Source of the DNA: BOG-908 sp965198855
GTDB taxonomy: Bacteria > Pseudomonadota > Alphaproteobacteria > Acetobacterales > Acetobacteraceae
Reading direction: 5' to 3'
Assembly: GCA_965198855.1 (NCBI GenBank)
Contig: CBDAPZ010000002.1
Coordinates: forward strand, 1,674,001 to 1,738,000
Length of the DNA stretch: 64,000 nt
Both the position numbers and the translations under genes were made by a program. How positions within the stretch are numbered: position 1 is the stretch's first letter; each line of letters opens with the position of its first letter. The notes beneath the pieces are model-generated. The model saw only the letters and a program-made list of their open reading frames with translations, searched no databases and was not told the origin of the DNA. Shown here piece by piece: positions 58,971 through 64,000 of this stretch.

Positions 58971-59081
58971 GTTCTTTTTTGAAAAAAAGAACCAAAAAAC
59001 TTTTGCGTCTTTAGGTTGGTGCTGGGGAAACACCCGACTCAAGACATAAAAGTTTTTTGCTTCTTTTTTTCAAAAAAGAAG
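58971..59081 (+). repeat. full-length element, copy 7, with a different core (type B)
   Basis: 111 bp. The arms are the same as in other copies (left GTTC...GAAC, right CTTC...GAAG), but the core is AGGTTGGTGCTGGGG then AAACACCCGACTCA, unlike the CCGCGACAGCGAC core. A matching type B copy in inverted orientation is at 62137-62247. Confidence 0.93.
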
Positions 59082-59088
59082 TGCTTTC

Positions 59089-60765
59089 TTACTCGCTTAA
59101 TCCAAGCTCTTGCATCAACGCCCGCTGAAGCTTGAATTTCTGTATTTTCGACGCCGACATCGGCCATTCCGCAATAAAGCGAACATGGCGCGGCACTTTG
59201 AACGATGCAATCTGCCCGCGGACGTGATCGATGAGTTCTGCCTCTGTCGTGGTATGGCCACCCTCAAGCTCCACATAGGCCGCGGGCACCTCGGCCAGGC
59301 GTGCATCGGGCAGGCCAATCACCTGAGCGAGCTTTACCGCTGGATGGCGCTGCAGCACCGCTTCGACCTCGGCGGCGGCCACGTTTTCTCCGCCGACCTT
59401 AAGCATGTCCTTGAAACGGCCATGGAACATGATGTGGCCCTTGGCATCCAGCGAGCCGATGTCGCCGCTGTGGAACCAGCCTTGCGGGTCCAGCGCCTGC
59501 GCGGTTTTCTCGGGGTCGCGATAATAGCCGTCAAACAGATTATAGCCGCGGATCAGCACCTCGCCCCTGATGCCGGGCGGCAGATCCTCACCGGTTTCCA
59601 CATCCGTGATGCGCACCTCGACCCCGGCAAGCGGCCAGCCGAGCCTGGAAAAACCTAGCTCGGTCTCCATGCCGTAGCCGCCGGTGGCGACGATGCCGCT
59701 GGCCTCCGTCATGCCGAACGTGCCGCATTGCAGGGTGTGCGGCACTTTGCTGCGATAGGCGTTGCCGACGCTGGCGGGCATGGTGCCGAAGCAGCTGTTC
59801 ATCAGCGTGACCGATGCCATGTCGGTTTTTACGAAATCAGGGTGCGCGATCATCGCCTGGTGGAAGGTGACGAACGGCAGGAACAGCATCGTCACGCGGT
59901 CCTGCTCGATCTGCTTCAGGCTGGCGCCTGCGTCGAAATGCGGAAGGCCATAGAATGTGCCGCCCACATCGAGCGCCGAGAGCATGGCAAGAAGGGCAGC
60001 GACGTGGAAAAGCGGCATGGGCGACCAGATGCGGTCATTCTCGTCGAAGGCCCAGCGGTTGCGGCCCAGATTGCCGGCTTCCCGCACGATCGCTTCATGG
60101 CTCAGCATGCAGCCTTTCGGGTTAGCCGACGTACCCGATGTGTAGAGGATCATGCAGGTGTCGCGCACACGCACGCTAAGCCGTGCGTGATGTATGGTGT
60201 CTTCGCTGACGCCCGCTGCACCGGCTTCGAAAGCCGCCTGGTCGACAAAGCCGGGTTCAGTGCGGCCGCCGAGCAGAATGATGTGGCGGAGTTTCGGTGC
60301 GGCTGACAGCGTCAGGGGCGTGCCCTCGGGCTGCTGGCTGAGGCCAGGAAACGCCTCGCGCAGGCGGCCTACGTAATCGGTATGCTCGGAGACCTCGTCA
60401 CTTGTCAGGATCGCACGCAGATCCGCATTCTCGCTGACATAGGCGAGTTCAGGCGGGCGATAACGCGTGTTCATCAACACACCGACGCCGCCGCACATCG
60501 CCACGGCGAAGAGATTCTCCACGAACGACACGCCGGATGTGGTCAGGATGCCGACATGGTCGCCGCGCCGGATGCCCAGCGCCGAGAGGCCACGGGCGCG
60601 CGCAAAGGCGTTGGCGGCCAGTTCGCCATACGTCACCTGCGCATCGGGGAAGATCACCGCCTGCTTGTCGGCGAAGCTGTCGCAGCTTGTGAGCAGCATG
60701 TCGCCGAGTGTCGACGCAGAAATACGTATGCGATCGATCTGCTCGGGACGGCAACGGTTCGGCAT
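59089..60765 (-). CDS. AMP-binding acyl-CoA synthetase
   Basis: 558 residues of the ANL superfamily. The P-loop-like YTSGTSANPKGCMLSHEAIV (about 210-229), the core motif GTFGMTEASGIVATGG, the hinge GWFHSGDIGSLDAKGHIMFHGR (aspartate binding ribose), and the C-terminal lysine in SASKIQKFKLQ are all present. It activates a carboxylic acid as acyl-AMP then acyl-CoA, the expected entry step of the beta-oxidation genes here. It is divergent from the thiolase gene by 152 bases. Confidence 0.92.
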   Translation of the reverse strand: MPNRCRPEQIDRIRISASTLGDMLLTSCDSFADKQAVIFPDAQVTYGELAANAFARARGLSALGIRRGDHVGILTTSGVSFVENLFAVAMCGGVGVLMNTRYRPPELAYVSENADLRAILTSDEVSEHTDYVGRLREAFPGLSQQPEGTPLTLSAAPKLRHIILLGGRTEPGFVDQAAFEAGAAGVSEDTIHHARLSVRVRDTCMILYTSGTSANPKGCMLSHEAIVREAGNLGRNRWAFDENDRIWSPMPLFHVAALLAMLSALDVGGTFYGLPHFDAGASLKQIEQDRVTMLFLPFVTFHQAMIAHPDFVKTDMASVTLMNSCFGTMPASVGNAYRSKVPHTLQCGTFGMTEASGIVATGGYGMETELGFSRLGWPLAGVEVRITDVETGEDLPPGIRGEVLIRGYNLFDGYYRDPEKTAQALDPQGWFHSGDIGSLDAKGHIMFHGRFKDMLKVGGENVAAAEVEAVLQRHPAVKLAQVIGLPDARLAEVPAAYVELEGGHTTTEAELIDHVRGQIASFKVPRHVRFIAEWPMSASKIQKFKLQRALMQELGLSE

Positions 60766-60917
60766 ATACGTTTAACCTATATTCCAGCACGCGGCGGCCA
60801 AATTGCCGGGCTGCAGGGAAGCGGCATTCGGGGATTTTCGCCGCCTTCCAGTGGATAGGTGTTGATGGACGGGTTTGGCGAGACAGCAGGCCCGATTTGA
60901 AAGTTGGCGGAGCCATC

Positions 60918-62123
60918 ATGCCCGAGGCCTTTATCTACGATCACGCGCGCACCCCACGCGGCCGCGGCCGGCCGGACGGGTCACTGCATGAGGTGACATC
61001 GGTAGAATTGCTGACCCAGGTGCTGCGCGCGCTGCGTGATCGCAACGGGCTTGATACGGCGCTGCTGGATGATGTGGTGATCGGCTGCGCCCAGCCGGTG
61101 GGGGAGCAAGGCGGGGTGATCGCGCGCGGTGCGCTTCTGAACGCAGGTTACGCCGAGACGGTCGGTGGCCAGCAGGTGCATCGCTTCTGCGCGTCGGGGC
61201 TCGAGGCGGTGAACAATGTGGCGGCCCAGGTGATGACGGGCATGAGCCAGGCGGGGGTCGGCGGTGGCGTCGAGTCCATGAGCCGCACGTTTATGGGCGC
61301 AGATAGTGGCGCCTGGGCTGCCGATCCGCGCGTTGCGATCCAGAATTATTTCGCGCCGCAGGGCATCGGTGCCGACATGATCGCCACGCTGGACGGGTTC
61401 AGCCGGACAGATGTGGACAGCTTTGCAGCGGAAAGCCAGCGCCGGGCTGCAAAGTCGTGGGATCAAGGCAACTTCAAGGGGGCCATTGTGCCCGTTACTG
61501 ACGTACTCGGCGACGTGCTGCTGGATCATGACGAACATCGCCGCCCCAACACCACTGTCGAGAGCCTGAGCACGCTGAAACCGGCGTTTCCCGGGTTGGG
61601 CGCGATGGGGTTCGAGGCAGTTGCAATTGCGCGCTATCCCGCGATCGAGGCACTGAATTACGTGCATACAGGCGGCAACTCCTCCGGCATTGTCGATGGC
61701 GCGGCTGGCGTTCTGGTGGGATCGAAGGCTTTTGGCGAGGCGGCGGGCCTGAAGCCGCGCGCAAGAATACGTGGCTGGGCATCGATCGGATCGGAGCCCA
61801 CCATCATGCTGACGGCGCCGGCCGCGGTAAGCCAGAAGGCGCTGAAGAATGTCGGCATGACGAAAGACGACATCGATCTTTGGGAGCTGAACGAAGCTTT
61901 CGCGAGCGTTGTACTGCGGTACATGCGGGTGATGGATCTGGACCATGAGATCGTGAACGTTGCTGGTGGTGCAATTGCTCTTGGCCATCCGCTTGGTGCG
62001 ACGGGGGCGATGATATTGGGTACCGTGCTGGACGAGCTGGAGCGGCGCGATCTGAATACCGCGCTCGTAACCTTGTGTGCCGGGAACGGGCTTGGGACGG
62101 CTACTGTTATTGAACGGGTTTAG
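60918..62123 (+). CDS. acetyl-CoA acyltransferase (thiolase)
   Basis: 401 residues from the ATG at 60918. The nucleophile cysteine is in VHRFCASGLEAVNN (about 90), the general-base His in NVAGGAIALGHPLGATGAM, and the second catalytic Cys in TLCAGNGLGTAT. It cleaves 3-ketoacyl-CoA with CoA to give a shortened acyl-CoA plus acetyl-CoA (or propionyl-CoA). Together with the bifunctional hydratase/dehydrogenase downstream it completes beta-oxidation. A repeat element separates the two genes. Confidence 0.95.
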   Translation: MPEAFIYDHARTPRGRGRPDGSLHEVTSVELLTQVLRALRDRNGLDTALLDDVVIGCAQPVGEQGGVIARGALLNAGYAETVGGQQVHRFCASGLEAVNNVAAQVMTGMSQAGVGGGVESMSRTFMGADSGAWAADPRVAIQNYFAPQGIGADMIATLDGFSRTDVDSFAAESQRRAAKSWDQGNFKGAIVPVTDVLGDVLLDHDEHRRPNTTVESLSTLKPAFPGLGAMGFEAVAIARYPAIEALNYVHTGGNSSGIVDGAAGVLVGSKAFGEAAGLKPRARIRGWASIGSEPTIMLTAPAAVSQKALKNVGMTKDDIDLWELNEAFASVVLRYMRVMDLDHEIVNVAGGAIALGHPLGATGAMILGTVLDELERRDLNTALVTLCAGNGLGTATVIERV

Positions 62124-62136
62124 GGAAAAGGAAGCG

Positions 62137-62247
62137 CTTCTTTTTTGAAAAAAAAGAAGCAAAAAACTTTTATTTCCTGAGTCGGGTGTTGCCCCAGCAC
62201 CAACCTGAAGACGCAAAAGTTTTTTGGTTCTTTTTTCAAAAAAGAAC
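62137..62247 (-). repeat. full-length element, copy 8, type B core, inverted
   Basis: 111 bp. Read on the minus strand it has the type B core (AGGTTGGTGCTGGGG then CAACACCCGACTCA), almost identical to that of 58971-59081. Left hairpin CTTC...GAAG, right hairpin GTTC...GAAC. It lies 13 bases after the thiolase stop. Confidence 0.93.
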
Positions 62248-62275
62248 TTCTTGCTTGTTTTGAGGATTTTACACC

Positions 62276-64000
62276 ATGCGCCACCTATCCATCGACATCG
62301 GCCAGGACGGCATTGCTACGCTGACCATGGACAATGCCGACGAGTCGGTGAATCTCGTTTCCGAGGCCTGGCTGGCAGAGATGGACGAAGCCATTGGTCT
62401 TCTCACGAAAAACGCCAATGTGCGCGGTGTTATACTCACCTCGGCCAAAAAGGCGTTCATGGCCGGTGCCGACCTCAAATTTCTGGTTGAAGCCTATGGA
62501 CGTTTTTCGAAGGGCGAGGCGTTCGCGTTCAGCCAGCATGCTACGCGCATGCACCGCGCGATCGAAACCGGCGGCAAACCTTGGGTTGCGGTGATCAATG
62601 GGCTGGCGCTGGGAGGCGGTTTCGAACTGGCGCTTGCGGCGCATTATCGCATTCTGGTGGACGAGCCGAAGGCGGTTGTGGGTCTGCCGGAAGTCAATGT
62701 CGGTCTGCTTCCCGGATCGGGCGGTACGCAGCGTTTGTTGCGTATCGCCGGGGTGAAGGCGGCACTCGATTTGCTGTTGAGCGGCCGCAGCGTTACGCCT
62801 GCGGAGGCGTTGAAGCTGAAGATCGTAGATGTCGTGGTGCCGGCTGCAGACTTGATGGTGCGTGCGCGTGCCTGGCTCGCGAGCGGGCCGGACACCGTCA
62901 AGCCATGGGACAAAAAAGGTTTTGCAATTGCGGAGACACGTGGGCTGCTGAATCCGGAAGCTGCTGCCATGTTCTCTGTAGCATCGGGCGGGATCACCAA
63001 GGCCGGGCGTAATCTGCCGGCGCCGGCAGCGATCCTCTCGACCGTCTTCGAAGGTGTGCAATTGCCCTTCGACAGGGCGCTTTCAGTGGAATCGAAATAC
63101 TTTGCCAAGCTGCTGACCGATCCGGTCGCGCGCAACATCATACGCACCACGTTCATCTCCAAGGCCGCGGCTGAAAAAGGCGCGCGCCAGCCGCCAGGCT
63201 TCGCAAAAGTGGCAGTGAAGAAGGTGGGTGTTTTGGGCGCCGGCATGATGGGAGCCGGCATCGCATTCGTGTCCGCAGCGGCCGGCATCGACGTGGTGCT
63301 GATCGATCGCGATACGGCGACGGCAGAAAAGGGACGTGCCTATTCTTCGAAGGTTGTTGCAAAGGACGTGGAGAAAGGCCGCCGGACGCAGCAGGAGGCT
63401 GATGCCATCGTGGCGCGAATCGCACCCACCGCGGATTTCGCCAGGCTGGAGGGCTGCGACCTGGTTGTGGAGGCGGTGTTCGAGGACACCGCGATCAAGG
63501 CTGACACGACGCACGAGGCCGAAGCCGTGCTATCTCCTGATGCCATTTTTGCGACCAATACGTCGACGCTGCCGATCACCGGCCTGGCGCAGGCGTCCGC
63601 CCGGCCGGACAAATTCATCGGCCTGCATTTCTTCTCTCCGGTGGAGCGGATGGGGCTTGTCGAGATCATCATGGGCAAGCAGACCAGCAAGGAGACGCTG
63701 GCAAAAGGCATCGACTTCATCGCGCAACTGCGCAAGACGCCGATCGTGGTGAATGATAGCCGCGGTTTCTACACCAGCCGGGTGTTTCAGACGATGATCC
63801 ACGAAGGTGCGGCGATGCTGGCCGAAGGCGTGCCGCCAGCGGTGATCGAAAATGCTGCCAAGTCCGTGGGGCTGCCGATAGGTCCGCTGGCGTTGCTTGA
63901 TGAACTATCCTTTGATCTGCCGCTTAAGATCGTCGACCAGGCGATTGCCGAGGAAGGTGCCAGTTACGTTCCGCCAGCCGGCGTTCCGGTTTTGCGGCGA
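62276..64000 (+). CDS. bifunctional enoyl-CoA hydratase/3-hydroxyacyl-CoA dehydrogenase, 3' end cut by window
   Basis: 575 codons visible, open to the right edge. The N-terminal crotonase domain (about 1-200) has KKAFMAGADLKFL, GLALGGGFELALAAHYRILV and LPEVNVGLLPGSGGTQRL, with catalytic Glu. The dehydrogenase domain starts at about 320 with the NAD motif VGVLGAGMMGAGIAFVSAAA and continues with TNTSTLPITGLAQA and GLHFFSPVERMGLVEII (catalytic His). This is the FadJ/FadB alpha-subunit order, doing steps 2 and 3 of beta-oxidation. The thiolase upstream would be its partner. Start ATG at 62276, in the leader left by the repeat element. Confidence 0.95.
   Translation, partial: MRHLSIDIGQDGIATLTMDNADESVNLVSEAWLAEMDEAIGLLTKNANVRGVILTSAKKAFMAGADLKFLVEAYGRFSKGEAFAFSQHATRMHRAIETGGKPWVAVINGLALGGGFELALAAHYRILVDEPKAVVGLPEVNVGLLPGSGGTQRLLRIAGVKAALDLLLSGRSVTPAEALKLKIVDVVVPAADLMVRARAWLASGPDTVKPWDKKGFAIAETRGLLNPEAAAMFSVASGGITKAGRNLPAPAAILSTVFEGVQLPFDRALSVESKYFAKLLTDPVARNIIRTTFISKAAAEKGARQPPGFAKVAVKKVGVLGAGMMGAGIAFVSAAAGIDVVLIDRDTATAEKGRAYSSKVVAKDVEKGRRTQQEADAIVARIAPTADFARLEGCDLVVEAVFEDTAIKADTTHEAEAVLSPDAIFATNTSTLPITGLAQASARPDKFIGLHFFSPVERMGLVEIIMGKQTSKETLAKGIDFIAQLRKTPIVVNDSRGFYTSRVFQTMIHEGAAMLAEGVPPAVIENAAKSVGLPIGPLALLDELSFDLPLKIVDQAIAEEGASYVPPAGVPVLRR

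Noticed and set aside
60981..62216. A 411-codon minus-strand frame across the thiolase gene
   Set aside because: No domain, no ribosome binding site; shadow of the thiolase.

Overview
The window looks like chromosomal DNA of a GC-rich alphaproteobacterium, most likely one of the Acetobacteraceae. This placement is inferred from GC-rich coding sequence, the aroE-coaE pair, a valine-degradation operon and AT-rich intergenic hairpins of a kind I associate with that family. No rRNA or other phylogenetic marker is present to confirm it.

Region 1 (1-9.3 kb) is core-like. It holds the start of a TPR/O-GlcNAc-transferase-like protein (cut by the window edge) and a translationally coupled run of MATE exporter, FAD/NAD(P)-binding protein, aroE and coaE. 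A class A penicillin-binding protein, tRNA-Leu(UAA) and a secreted protein with a discoidin-like region plus a GH99/WbsX-like domain follow. Region 2 (9.3-18.5 kb) mixes transporters, regulators and hydrolases: an APC permease, two TetR regulators and a LysR regulator, a carboxylesterase broken by one frameshift, a metallo-beta-lactamase-fold protein, an orphan substrate-binding protein and a small membrane protein behind two palindromic TetR-type operators. Region 3 (18.6-24.4 kb) is a valine-degradation operon (mmsA, acyl-CoA dehydrogenase, 3-hydroxyisobutyryl-CoA hydrolase, mmsB, enoyl-CoA hydratase).

Region 4 (24.4-64 kb, running off the end) is an unusually dense catabolic region. It contains ten short-chain dehydrogenases, five NTF2/SnoaL-like proteins, three APH-type kinases and three VOC proteins. 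It also has a KstD-like flavoprotein, a phytoene-desaturase-like flavoprotein, an LLM oxidoreductase with a separate flavin reductase, a sulfotransferase, two MaoC-like proteins, an acyl-CoA dehydrogenase, two alpha/beta hydrolases, an FAH-family protein, an acyl-CoA ligase, a thiolase and a bifunctional enoyl-CoA hydratase/3-hydroxyacyl-CoA dehydrogenase. An MFS transporter and a TonB receptor (5' end damaged) could handle uptake. Together they suggest CoA-linked breakdown of a polycyclic or terpenoid/steroid-like compound. The substrate cannot be read from sequence.

The most striking non-coding feature is a family of intergenic elements. Eight full copies are 109-113 bp long, each made of two roughly 34-bp hairpin arms in inverted orientation around a core that itself folds. 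At least eight half or degenerate copies also occur. The outer base pair of the arm hairpins changes in a compensatory way, and two genes take their stop codon from an element arm.
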